A program made the translations under genes and the position numbers. A stretch of 16,637 nucleotides of DNA from Alphaproteobacteria bacterium (lineage in GTDB: Bacteria; Pseudomonadota; Alphaproteobacteria; CACIAM-22H2): NCBI GenBank assembly GCA_016869915.1, contig VGDA01000026.1, forward strand, positions 1 through 16,637, given 5' to 3'. Below are positions 6,190 to 13,342 of this stretch, piece by piece (the first letter of the stretch is position 1; each line of letters starts with the position of its first letter). The notes beneath the pieces are model-generated. The model was not told where the DNA came from and made no database searches. It worked only from the letters and a program-made list of their open reading frames with translations.

Positions 6190-7626
6190 ATGCAGGAACT
6201 CGAGATGGTGCTGCGCGGCGGCACGGTGGTGACCGCGAGCGATGAGTACCGCGCCGATGTCGGCATCGCGGGCGGGCGCATCGTCGCCATCGCCGACAGC
6301 CTGCGCGGCGCCAGCGAGGTCGATGCCGGTGGGCTGCTCGTGCTGCCCGGCGGCGTCGACAGCCATGTCCATGTCGAGCAGCCCGGCTCCGACGGCTCGA
6401 TGACGGCCGACGACTTCGAGACCGGGACGCGCTCCGCTGCCTGCGGCGGCACGACGACCATCATCCCCTTCGCCGTGCAGGAGAAGGGCAAGGGCTTGCG
6501 CGCCAGCGTCGATGCCTATCGCCGGCGCGGCGAGGGCAGGGCGTGGATCGACTTCGCGATCCACCTCATCGTCTCCGACCCCAGCGAGGCGGTCGTCGGC
6601 CAGGAACTGCCCGCGCTGATCCGCGACGGCTACACCTCGTTCAAGGTCTACATGACCTACGACGACCTGAAGCTGGACGATCGCCAGCTGCTCGACGTGC
6701 TCGCGCTCGCGCGCCGCGAGGGCGCGATGACGATGGTGCACGCCGAGAACGCCGACTGCATCGCCTGGATCACGCAGCGCCTCGCCGCCAAGGGGCGCAC
6801 GGCGCCGCGCTTCCACGCGACCTCGCGCCCGATGCCGGTGGAGCGCGAGGCGACCCATCGCGCGATCGCGCTCGGCGAGCTCGTCGACACGCCGATGCTC
6901 ATCGTGCACGTGTCCGGCCGCGAGGCCGTGGAGGAGATCCGCCGCGCTCAGGCCCGCGGGCTGCGCGTCTATGGGGAGACCTGCCCGCAATACCTCTACC
7001 TCACGGAGGAGGACCTCGGCGCGCCGGGTTTCCTCGGCGCGTGCTGCATCTGCTCGCCGCCGCCGCGCGACCGCGCCAACCAGGAGGTGATCTGGGACGC
7101 GCTTGTCTCCGGCGTGTTCCAGGTCTTCTCCTCGGACCACGCGCCCTACCGCTACGACGACGCGCGCGGCAAGAAGCTCGCGGGGACCGATGCACCCTTC
7201 TGGAGGATACCGAACGGCGTGCCGGGCATCGAGACGCGCATGCCACTGCTCTTCGACGGGGTCTCGCGCGGGCGCATCACGCTCCAGCAATTCGTCGCGC
7301 TGACGGCGACGAACCCGGCGCGGATCTACGGGCTCTCCGGCCGCAAGGGCAGCGTGGCCATCGGCGCGGACGCCGACATCGCGCTCTGGGACCCGTCGCG
7401 CGAGCGCACGATCCGCAACGCGGACCTGCACCATGCGGTCGACTACACGCCCTACGAGGGCATGGTCGTGAAGGGCTGGCCGGTCCACGTGATCTCGCGC
7501 GGCGCCTTCGTCATGCGCGGCGGCGCGCCGGTGGATCGCCGCGGCCATGGCAGGTTCCTGCCTTGCGACCTGCCCGGGCCCGCGCGGCCGCGCGGCCAGC
7601 CGGCGCTTCCCGCGGACCTGCTCTGA
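6190..7626 (+). CDS. hydA: D-hydantoinase / dihydropyrimidinase
   Basis: A 478-residue cytosolic amidohydrolase, typical in length for D-hydantoinases. These enzymes reversibly open 5-substituted hydantoins or dihydropyrimidines to N-carbamoyl amino acids. All binuclear metal ligands are in place: H59 and H61 (GGVDSHVHVEQ), the carboxylated lysine K152 (TSFKVYMTY), H184 (MVHAEN), H240 (IVHVSG) and D316 (FSSDHAPY). The substrate-loop tyrosine is probably the one in the YMTY motif (about 154-157), and NGVPGIETRMPLLF is the usual late motif. A proline-rich tail follows the fold. The gene is tandem with the TRAP permease, with only a 30-codon frame between. No N-carbamoylase or hydantoin racemase is in the window, so the natural substrate may be a pyrimidine, a hydantoin or another cyclic amide. 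The D-amino-acid-type PLP enzyme gene is convergent, 16 bp away. Confidence 0.93.
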   Translation: MQELEMVLRGGTVVTASDEYRADVGIAGGRIVAIADSLRGASEVDAGGLLVLPGGVDSHVHVEQPGSDGSMTADDFETGTRSAACGGTTTIIPFAVQEKGKGLRASVDAYRRRGEGRAWIDFAIHLIVSDPSEAVVGQELPALIRDGYTSFKVYMTYDDLKLDDRQLLDVLALARREGAMTMVHAENADCIAWITQRLAAKGRTAPRFHATSRPMPVEREATHRAIALGELVDTPMLIVHVSGREAVEEIRRAQARGLRVYGETCPQYLYLTEEDLGAPGFLGACCICSPPPRDRANQEVIWDALVSGVFQVFSSDHAPYRYDDARGKKLAGTDAPFWRIPNGVPGIETRMPLLFDGVSRGRITLQQFVALTATNPARIYGLSGRKGSVAIGADADIALWDPSRERTIRNADLHHAVDYTPYEGMVVKGWPVHVISRGAFVMRGGAPVDRRGHGRFLPCDLPGPARPRGQPALPADLL

Positions 7627-7642
7627 TCAGGCGCCGCGCGTC

Positions 7643-8740
7643 TCAGGCGAGCTTGCCGCGCGCGAGCACCGGCCACTCGGCCTCGACCACGCCGCCGCGC
7701 ACGCCGTAGAGCGTGTCGTGCATGTGCACGGTCGTGTCCCCGTATCCGGCCACGAACTCGACGGTGTCGCCGATGCGCGGCGTCGCAGACGGCGCCTCCA
7801 GCTCGATCGTCGAGTGCTCGGCGGAGAAGGATAGCCTGGCGATCGCGCCGAGGCCGATCGGCATCGGGTTGACGCCGTCCGCCGACATCGCCTTGCGCCC
7901 GGCGTCGCAGATGATGCGCGTGGGCGTCGGCCGGCTCGTCACCGTCGCGAGGATGGTCAGGGCCGGCGGCAGGTCGGCGTGCATCGAGGTGGTGTAGCGC
8001 ATGTCGCTCAGCATGCCACCGCCGGCCTGGATCTCGGTCACGCCGGGCTGGTGCATCGTGTAGCGGATCGTGCCGGTACCGCCGCAGCTGACGATCGCGC
8101 AGGGCAGTCCTGCCGCCGCGCAGTCCCGCGCGCTGCCCGCGAGCAGGGCGATGGCGTCGGCGACGCAGCGCTGCTTCTCCGCGGGGTCCGCTATGCCCAC
8201 GGCCTGCGCCTCCCAGCCCATGATCCCGGCGAAGGAAAGCCCCTTCGTGGCGGCGATGCGCCGGGCGAGCGCGATGACCGGCTCGCCCGGCAGGACGCCG
8301 GCGCGGCGCATGCCGATGTCGACCTCGATGACGACGCGCAGCACGACGCCCGCGCGCCGCGCCGCTTCGCCCAGCGCGTCGACGTTGCCGGCGTCGTCGA
8401 CGGCGACGATGGGATCGGCCGAGCGCCGCAGCCGCGCGAGGCGCTCCATCTTGAGCGGCGTGACGATCTGGTTGGCGACCAGGATGTCGCGGATGCCCGC
8501 GGCCGCCGCGACCTCGGCCTCCCCGAGCTTGGCGCAGGTGATGCCGATCGCGCCGGCGGCGATCGCGCGCAGCGAGATCGCGGGCACCTTGATCCCCTTG
8601 AAATGCGGCCTCCAAGAGACGCCCGCCGCGCGACAGGCGCCGGCGATCGTCGCTATGTTGGCCTCCATGCGGTCGAGGTCGACAAGCAGGACGGGCGTGT
8701 CGAGTTCGACCTTCTTGCGTCCGACGCAGGAGACGGGCAT
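7643..8740 (-). CDS. D-threonine aldolase/D-serine dehydratase-like PLP enzyme (DSD1 family)
   Basis: A 365-residue fold-type III (alanine racemase-like) PLP enzyme. The PLP lysine is probably K48 in WRPHFKGIKVP, the RPHxK motif. Other family features are DTPVLLVDLDRMEANI at 14-29, VVIEVDIGMRRAGV (barrel), SCGGTGT at 218-224 (phosphate binding) and a C-terminal beta domain ending in EAEWPVLARGK. Known relatives are D-threonine aldolase, D-3-hydroxyaspartate aldolase and D-serine dehydratase. They use a metal held by His and Asp/Cys in an HxD/HxC motif near the C-terminus. Here the matching place reads Y333-G334-D335, so the His appears replaced by Tyr, and the activity may differ. ATG 8740 is chosen because GGAAGG lies 9 nt upstream; GTG 8761 is an alternative. 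Convergence with the hydantoinase and the shared D-amino-acid theme suggest linked metabolism (inference). Confidence 0.85.
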   Translation of the reverse strand: MPVSCVGRKKVELDTPVLLVDLDRMEANIATIAGACRAAGVSWRPHFKGIKVPAISLRAIAAGAIGITCAKLGEAEVAAAAGIRDILVANQIVTPLKMERLARLRRSADPIVAVDDAGNVDALGEAARRAGVVLRVVIEVDIGMRRAGVLPGEPVIALARRIAATKGLSFAGIMGWEAQAVGIADPAEKQRCVADAIALLAGSARDCAAAGLPCAIVSCGGTGTIRYTMHQPGVTEIQAGGGMLSDMRYTTSMHADLPPALTILATVTSRPTPTRIICDAGRKAMSADGVNPMPIGLGAIARLSFSAEHSTIELEAPSATPRIGDTVEFVAGYGDTTVHMHDTLYGVRGGVVEAEWPVLARGKLA

Positions 8741-8761
8741 CGCGGCGATCCTTCCGGTCAC

Positions 8762-8783
8762 GTGGCTATGCGCAGATAGCTAC
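8762..8783. promoter_or_regulatory. Inverted repeat upstream of the DSD1-like gene
   Basis: GTGGCTAT and ATAGCTAC form eight pairs (one of them G-T) around a 6-nt centre, GCGCAG. It lies 21 nt upstream of the DSD1-like start at 8740 and is more AT-rich than its surroundings. It could be an operator for a dimeric regulator, or a hairpin in the transcript; nothing in the sequence decides which. Confidence 0.35.
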
Positions 8784-8793
8784 GATGCCGGCG

Positions 8794-8814
8794 GCGGGGC
8801 GTCCATCGCCCCGC
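8794..8814 (-). terminator. GC-rich hairpin after the DUF1217 gene
   Basis: GCGGGGCG (8794-8801), loop TCCAT, and CGCCCCGC (8807-8814) give a perfect 8-bp all-GC stem, 15 nt beyond the DUF1217 stop. No T-run follows on the - strand, so it is not a classical intrinsic terminator. It may still end or stabilise the transcript before the DSD1-like gene. Confidence 0.4.
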
Positions 8815-8829
8815 GGGCGACGCTGGAGG

Positions 8830-11136
8830 TCAGGCGAAGAGCGCCAGGTACTCCGAGCCCTTGCCGGTAGCGCCGGCGGAGGGATCGACCGCGGACTTGG
8901 CGTCGCGCAGCGACAGGAAGCGCTGGATGAAGCGCTTCGTGAACTCGGTCTGCTGTGCGGACCCTGACGCGTCGACGGCCGGCATGGCGGCGAGCTTGCG
9001 GCGCGCCTCGGTGAGCGCGAAGTCGACGCGGCCGCGCGACGCGCGCAGCCCGGACTCCACGTCGCCCGCATGGGCGGCGAGGGACGCGAGCGTGGCGCGC
9101 GCCGCGGCGGCATCGCCGGGAAGGCTGGCGACGGCGCCCGCGAGGTCCGCGCGGACCTTGTCGCGGAACGTGGACGCGGCCTCGACCGTCAGCACCGCGC
9201 CGCCGGACTTCTGGCGCACGACGATGTCGCGTTGTCCGGTGACCAGCAGGTTCGTGCCGTTGGAGGCGGCGCGGGCGATGATCGCGTCCGTCTCGGCGCG
9301 CAGGGCGCGCACCGCCTCGTCGATCCGACCGCGCGGGTCGAGCACGGTGGCGGCGCTGTCCGCGACCTTGCGGTCGATCGCCATGCTCGCGCGTGCCTTC
9401 GTGATGGCGGGCAGCAGGTCGGCGGAGATCGCGTCGCGCAGCTTCTCCGCCTTGCCCGAGGACACGAGGCTGGCGCTGCCGAGCACGTCGCCGATCGTGC
9501 CCACGAGGTCGCGGCCGCGCAGCGTCAGGTTCCTGCCATCCGGCAGGGCGTAGTCCGTGTCGGCGGCGCCGAGCGGGTTGTCGAGGCCCGTGCCCGGCGT
9601 GGCGAGCATGGCGGTGATCCCGGCGATCGCGACCTGCGCCTGGTCGTCGAGGACCTGGCGCGTCGCCGGGTCTGTCGCCGCCGCTGCGTCGACAGCGAGC
9701 TGCCGCAGCGCCGCCAGGCTGGTCGCGACCTGCCGCGCGCGATCGTCGGCGTCGATGACCGAGGCGCGGGCGCGCTGCAGCCCGACGCTGTCGAGCGTCG
9801 AGGTGAAGTTCCCCACGCCAGATATCCGCGTCGCCAGCGCCTCGCGGTCGTCGAGCACCTGGTCACGGGCCGCGCCGAGCTGCGGCCCGCCGCGCGAGAT
9901 CGCGTCGGCGACCGCGCCCAGGCTGGCGGCGTCGCCGGCATCCGTCACCGCGGCGAAGGCGGCGTCGGCGGCGTCGAGCTCGTCGAGGAAGCCGGAAAGG
10001 TCCTGGCGGCGCAGCGTCGCCGTCGTGCCGGCCGTGTCGATGGTCGCGGACAGGTCGCCGGCCAGCGAGCCGTCGAGCAGGTTCTCGTCCTGGCCGCCGA
10101 AGCGATAGGTCGCGCCGGTCGCGACTTCCTCGCGCATCGCGGCGGCGGTGGCGGCGAACTCGGCCTTGTAGTCGGCGAGGTTGCCGTCGTTCGCGGGATC
10201 GGCGGCGAGGCGGCGCAGCGCCGAAAGACGGTTGAGGCCGTCGGCGAGCTGGCCGATCGAAGCCTCCGCGGTCGCCGCGAGGCCCTGCTGGCGCAGGATC
10301 CGCGGGATCGCGACGTCGTGGACGGGGATCGTCGCGGCATTGGCGCCGCTCGGATCCTGGAGCGCGGCGAGGCCGTCGTAGCGGCCGACCATGTCGCGCA
10401 GGCGCTGCCCGATCTCGCCCGCGCGCGTGGCCGCGGCGGCGGCCTGGGCGCGCTCGAGCACCGTCACGTCGGACTGCAGGTCGGTGCGCGACTGCTGCGC
10501 GGCGGCGGCGGTTCCGGAGGGGCGGAACTGGGAGATGTCGAGCCTGCGCTTGATGATCTCGGCCTGGGTCTCGATCGGCTGGATGGCGATCTGCTCGGGG
10601 ATCGAGAGCGTGTCGAGCACGACCTTGCGCAGGACCTTGTCGGCGAGGATCTGGTAGACGTCCGTGACCTTGCCGATGTTCTGCGCGAAGTAGCGCGCCT
10701 CGCGCACGGCCGGGTCCTGCTTGCCGAGCGACTTCTCGTACTCGGCGGAGACGAAGCGCTCCGCGAGCCTGTCGATCGTCGCGGGAAGCTTCATGGTCGC
10801 GAGCCCGGTCTTCTTGATGTCGAGCGCAGCGGCGATCTCGCGGTAGCGGTTGTCCTTCAGGACGTTCGCCGTCGACTTCGTGTCGGCGAGGTCCGAGTTC
10901 AGGACCGCCTTGATGCGGCCGATGAAGTTGATCTCCGTGTCGAGGCCGTAGGCCGAGAGCACGAAGCCCATCATGCGCCGGTTCTTGTAGAGGTCCTCCG
11001 GCGTCTTGATGCTGGCGACCTGGCTCCTGAAGTACTCGACCTCGCGCTGGATCGCCGCCGACGAACGGAACCTCGTCAGCGAACGCGCCGGGTCGGCGCG
11101 TTCGGCGGATTGGTAGAGGGAGAGAGCGTTGGCCAT
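8830..11136 (-). CDS. DUF1217 flagellum-associated protein with long flagellin-like extension
   Basis: A 768-residue protein. Residues about 35-205 match DUF1217, a domain found in alphaproteobacterial flagellar gene clusters: IKTPEDLYKNRRMMGFVLSA (about 43-62), AYGLDTEINF, VLNSDLADTKSTANVLKDN, ARYFAQNIGKV and QAEIIKRRLDISQF (about 191-204). The usual protein is far shorter, about 200-300 residues. The extra part, about 220-768, is Ala-rich and helical, with stretches resembling flagellin or hook-associated proteins. Examples are LSALRRLAADPAND then YRFGGQDENLLDGS (304-356), ASVIDADDRARQVATSLAAL (458-477) and ASNGTNLLVTGQRD (624-637). It has no signal peptide, as expected for a cytoplasmic or type III-exported flagellar protein. 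No good ribosome site precedes ATG 11136, but a CtrA-like box lies 33 nt upstream. Function is unknown; an export substrate, filament-associated or assembly role is inference. Confidence 0.8.
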   Translation of the reverse strand: MANALSLYQSAERADPARSLTRFRSSAAIQREVEYFRSQVASIKTPEDLYKNRRMMGFVLSAYGLDTEINFIGRIKAVLNSDLADTKSTANVLKDNRYREIAAALDIKKTGLATMKLPATIDRLAERFVSAEYEKSLGKQDPAVREARYFAQNIGKVTDVYQILADKVLRKVVLDTLSIPEQIAIQPIETQAEIIKRRLDISQFRPSGTAAAAQQSRTDLQSDVTVLERAQAAAAATRAGEIGQRLRDMVGRYDGLAALQDPSGANAATIPVHDVAIPRILRQQGLAATAEASIGQLADGLNRLSALRRLAADPANDGNLADYKAEFAATAAAMREEVATGATYRFGGQDENLLDGSLAGDLSATIDTAGTTATLRRQDLSGFLDELDAADAAFAAVTDAGDAASLGAVADAISRGGPQLGAARDQVLDDREALATRISGVGNFTSTLDSVGLQRARASVIDADDRARQVATSLAALRQLAVDAAAATDPATRQVLDDQAQVAIAGITAMLATPGTGLDNPLGAADTDYALPDGRNLTLRGRDLVGTIGDVLGSASLVSSGKAEKLRDAISADLLPAITKARASMAIDRKVADSAATVLDPRGRIDEAVRALRAETDAIIARAASNGTNLLVTGQRDIVVRQKSGGAVLTVEAASTFRDKVRADLAGAVASLPGDAAAARATLASLAAHAGDVESGLRASRGRVDFALTEARRKLAAMPAVDASGSAQQTEFTKRFIQRFLSLRDAKSAVDPSAGATGKGSEYLALFA
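8995..10260 (-). other. Three flagellin-like degenerate segments within the DUF1217 protein
   Basis: Within residues about 293-714 of the DUF1217 protein, three stretches share one plan: a helix, a short NLL-G or NLTL-type beta turn, then a Leu/Ala-rich helix pair. The marks are DENLLDGS with LRRQDLSGFLDEL (351-387), DGRNLTLRGRDLVGTI (533-548), and GTNLLVTGQRD with FRDKVRADLAGAV (627-669). The match is by eye, distant, and could be convergence of Ala-rich helices. Confidence 0.35.
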
Positions 11137-11169
11137 GGGACGTTCAGGGTCAGGCTGCGGCCGCGCGCG

Positions 11170-11184
11170 TTAAGGGCGGGTTAA
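11170..11184 (-). promoter_or_regulatory. CtrA-type box TTAA-N7-TTAA
   Basis: TTAA at 11170-11173 and TTAA at 11181-11184 are separated by exactly 7 nt. This is the spacing of the binding site of CtrA, the alphaproteobacterial master regulator of cell cycle and flagellar genes. On the - strand it reads TTAACCCGCCCTTAA, with the first half sharing TTAACC with the Caulobacter consensus. It ends 33 nt before the DUF1217 start and overlaps the stop codon of the permease gene. Such AT words are rare in this very GC-rich DNA. Binding itself is inference. Confidence 0.6.
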
Positions 11185-12120
11185 GGCGCGGCCCGGCGCC
11201 GCGAGGCGGCGGTAGAGCGGGCCGAATATCGCGGGCACGAAATAGAGGGGAAACTGCCCGACGGCGAGGAACAGGACCAGCTCCGGGCCGGCCGCGGGCC
11301 CGAGGACGGCCACGAGGTTGGCGAGGTTGCGGCACCCGCCCACCAGCGCGGTGGTCATCCCCTGGGGCCGCGCCATCCGCCAGAAGATCGCGATGCCCGC
11401 CGCCTGCAGCAGGAAATTGGTCGCGAAGCCCGCCGCGAGGTAGAGCAGGACGAGGGTCGGCTTCTCGAGGACCAGCGCGGTGGTCCCGTCCATCACGCCG
11501 ATGCCGAAGACGACCAGGAGCCCGACGGCCGCGCCACCGATCGCCTTCTCGTTGCGGGCGATGCGCTCGGGCCCCGCGACACGGCGCGCGACCGAGCCCA
11601 GCGCGAAGCCGATTCCGACGAAGACGGCGAGGCGGGCCATCAGCGCCCCGATGGGCAGGTCGAGCTCGATGCCGAGCAGGAAATAGGCGACTGGCGGCTG
11701 CAGCACCGGCTGCAGCAGGCTGCTGGCTATGACCGAGAAGACGGCGAGCGCCCCGTCCAGACCCATCATCATCACGAAGGTCGGCGCGGCGGTGAGGACC
11801 GGGGAGGACGCCGTCAGCAGGATCGCGGCCTTCAGCGCGGGCGGCAGGGGCAGCGGCGCGAGGACGAGCGCGGCGAGCAGCGGCGCGCCCACCATGATCC
11901 AGGCGAGCATCGCGGCGGCCGCCGCGGGCCGCGAGGCCGCGGCGCCGGCGATCGCGCGCAGGTCGAGCCGCATGACGTTGCAGACCATGAGCCCGATGAT
12001 CGCGGGCGCGACGAGCGGGCGCGCGAGGCGCGCGAGCTCGGGCATGGCGAGGCCGATGAACAGCGACACGGCGAGGATCGGCGTGGCGCGCCGGCCGAGC
12101 AGCTCGAGCAGCCGTATCAA
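11170..12120 (-). CDS. BASS-type (bile acid:sodium symporter-like) permease
   Basis: A 316-residue inner-membrane protein with about nine to ten hydrophobic segments. It resembles the bile acid:sodium symporter (SBF/BASS) superfamily, whose bacterial members take up or export organic anions. Visible landmarks are an early short helix pair, the SSPVLTAAPTFVMMMGLDGA stretch (about 105-124) leading into a long helix ending PVLQPPVAYFLLG, and VGGCRNLANLVAVLG near 270, matching the polar crossover helices of the fold. I take TTG 12120 as the start: no in-frame ATG or GTG lies nearby upstream, and the next ATG (residue 26) would remove the first helix. The ribosome site is weak. The neighbours (flagellar DUF1217, diguanylate cyclase) give no hint of substrate. 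A more distant transporter family is possible. Confidence 0.68.
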   Translation of the reverse strand: MIRLLELLGRRATPILAVSLFIGLAMPELARLARPLVAPAIIGLMVCNVMRLDLRAIAGAAASRPAAAAAMLAWIMVGAPLLAALVLAPLPLPPALKAAILLTASSPVLTAAPTFVMMMGLDGALAVFSVIASSLLQPVLQPPVAYFLLGIELDLPIGALMARLAVFVGIGFALGSVARRVAGPERIARNEKAIGGAAVGLLVVFGIGVMDGTTALVLEKPTLVLLYLAAGFATNFLLQAAGIAIFWRMARPQGMTTALVGGCRNLANLVAVLGPAAGPELVLFLAVGQFPLYFVPAIFGPLYRRLAAPGRALTRP

Positions 12121-12156
12121 GGGGCGCCCGCCGGGACGGCGCGCGCCGTCGCCGCC

Positions 12157-12203
12157 TTAACCTTAAGCGTCTCTTTACCGCGAATCATCTCGGGGTCTAG
12201 TTT
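12157..12203 (+). promoter_or_regulatory. Candidate promoter region with TTAA words before the diguanylate cyclase
   Basis: The 147-bp gap between the divergent permease and diguanylate cyclase genes holds an AT-rich cluster unusual for this DNA: TTAACC at 12157, TTAA at 12163, and TTTACC at 12174. TTAA (12163-12166), 7 nt, then TTTA (12174-12177) is one base off a CtrA box. TTTACC (12174-12179) and TAGTTT (12198-12203), 18 nt apart, could be weak -35 and -10 elements. Both readings are tentative. Confidence 0.3.
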
Positions 12204-12267
12204 TCCTGCATCGCGCCGCCGGGATGCCTTTCCCGGATGGCCCACTCGAAGGTGAAGGAACCGCGCG

Positions 12268-13332
12268 ATGTCCGCAATGGCACTCGCTAGCGCCCGCGAC
12301 ACGGCTTTCGCGACCATCGACGGCCTCACGGGCCTCGGCCTGCCGCCCACGCCTGCCAACTACTCGGTCTGGCACTCCCATATCAGCGGCGAGAATCCCG
12401 GCCTGTCGCGCAGCATCCAGGACCTCGTCGCGCGCGCTATCCCGCTGACCGACGAGCTGCTGTCCGAACTCTGGCGACGCTTCTGCGCGCCGTCGAGCGA
12501 CCCCGCGGTCGTCTCGGACGCGAGCGAGCGCCTCGGGCGCGTGATGGCGAACATCGCCGAGACCCTGTCTGGCGCGGGCGCGGCGACCGCAGGGTTCACC
12601 GAGGCGCTCGGCCGCTTCGGCGACGAGATAGTGGCGGCGGTACGCATGCCCGACATGGCCGTCGTCATGCGCGAGGCGACACGACGCATGCTCTCGGAGA
12701 CGAAGCGCATGGTCGAGCATTCGCGGGGCGCCGAAGGCGGCCTGCGGGGCTCCAGCCGCGAGGTCCAGGCGCTGCGCAACGACCTCGAGGAGGCGCGCCG
12801 CCAGGCGATGAGCGACCCGCTCACCTCGGTGGCGAACCGCAAGGCCTTCGACGACCGGCTGGGCAAGGAGATGGCGGCGGCCGCCGAGAGCGGCGGCGAC
12901 CTTGCGCTCGTCCTCCTCGACATCGACCACTTCAAGCGCTTCAACGACAGCTTCGGCCACGTGATCGGCGACGAGGCGCTCAAGCTGGTCGCGCACACGC
13001 TGGTCGCGAGCGTGAAGGGCCGGGACCTGGTCGCGCGCTATGGCGGCGAGGAATTCGCGGTGATCCTGCCGGCGACCTCGCTCGCCCACGCGCTCGGGCT
13101 CGCCAACGGGCTGGGTGCGGCCGTCAAGGGCCGCCGGATGCTGCTCAAGTCGACGGGACGGGACCTCGGCCGCATCACGGTCTCGCTCGGCGTCGCGCGC
13201 TACAGGCCCGGCGAGTCGCCCTCCGACCTCGTCCGCCGGGCGGATGCCGCGCTCTACGAGGCGAAGAACCGCGGACGCGACATGGCGTGCGACGAGAGCG
13301 TCGTCGCCGCCGGCGCCCGCGCCGCGGGTTGA
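12268..13332 (+). CDS. GGDEF diguanylate cyclase
   Basis: A 354-residue protein without membrane segments. Residues 1-165 form an N-terminal helical region of a type seen in alphaproteobacterial cyclases (LPPTPANYSVWHSHISGENPGLS at about 25-47). A short coiled-coil linker (SREVQALRNDLEEARRQA, about 163-180) leads into the GGDEF domain, about 180-345. The domain has SDPLT (182-186), the metal/substrate motif DIDHFKRFND (218-227), the active-site loop YGGEEF (258-263), and a late RADAALYEAKNRGRD. It should make cyclic di-GMP from two GTP. The product-inhibition I-site, normally RxxD five residues before GGEEF, reads KGRD (250-253), so its first Arg is Lys. ATG 12268 has AAGGA 8 nt upstream. The neighbourhood of a flagellar-type protein fits a role in motility or surface behaviour (inference). 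Confidence 0.92.
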   Translation: MSAMALASARDTAFATIDGLTGLGLPPTPANYSVWHSHISGENPGLSRSIQDLVARAIPLTDELLSELWRRFCAPSSDPAVVSDASERLGRVMANIAETLSGAGAATAGFTEALGRFGDEIVAAVRMPDMAVVMREATRRMLSETKRMVEHSRGAEGGLRGSSREVQALRNDLEEARRQAMSDPLTSVANRKAFDDRLGKEMAAAAESGGDLALVLLDIDHFKRFNDSFGHVIGDEALKLVAHTLVASVKGRDLVARYGGEEFAVILPATSLAHALGLANGLGAAVKGRRMLLKSTGRDLGRITVSLGVARYRPGESPSDLVRRADAALYEAKNRGRDMACDESVVAAGARAAG

Positions 13333-13342
13333 TCCGGGGGCG

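Noticed and set aside
3876..6491. An 871-codon open frame on the - strand, antisense to the TRAP permease and the start of the hydantoinase gene
   Set aside because: The product is a low-complexity Arg/Gly/Ala/Glu/Asp sequence with no domain. It arises because GC-rich third codon positions suppress stops on the opposite strand; the + strand encodes clear families.
9070..11184. A 704-codon + strand frame antisense to the DUF1217 gene
   Set aside because: It has Arg/Gly/Val/Asp-rich low complexity and no recognisable motif; the - strand frame contains a known domain.
12117..12359. An 80-codon - strand frame overlapping the permease start as TTGA and running into the cyclase gene
   Set aside because: It covers the divergent promoter gap and the 5' end of the cyclase antisense, has no ribosome site and no family resemblance.
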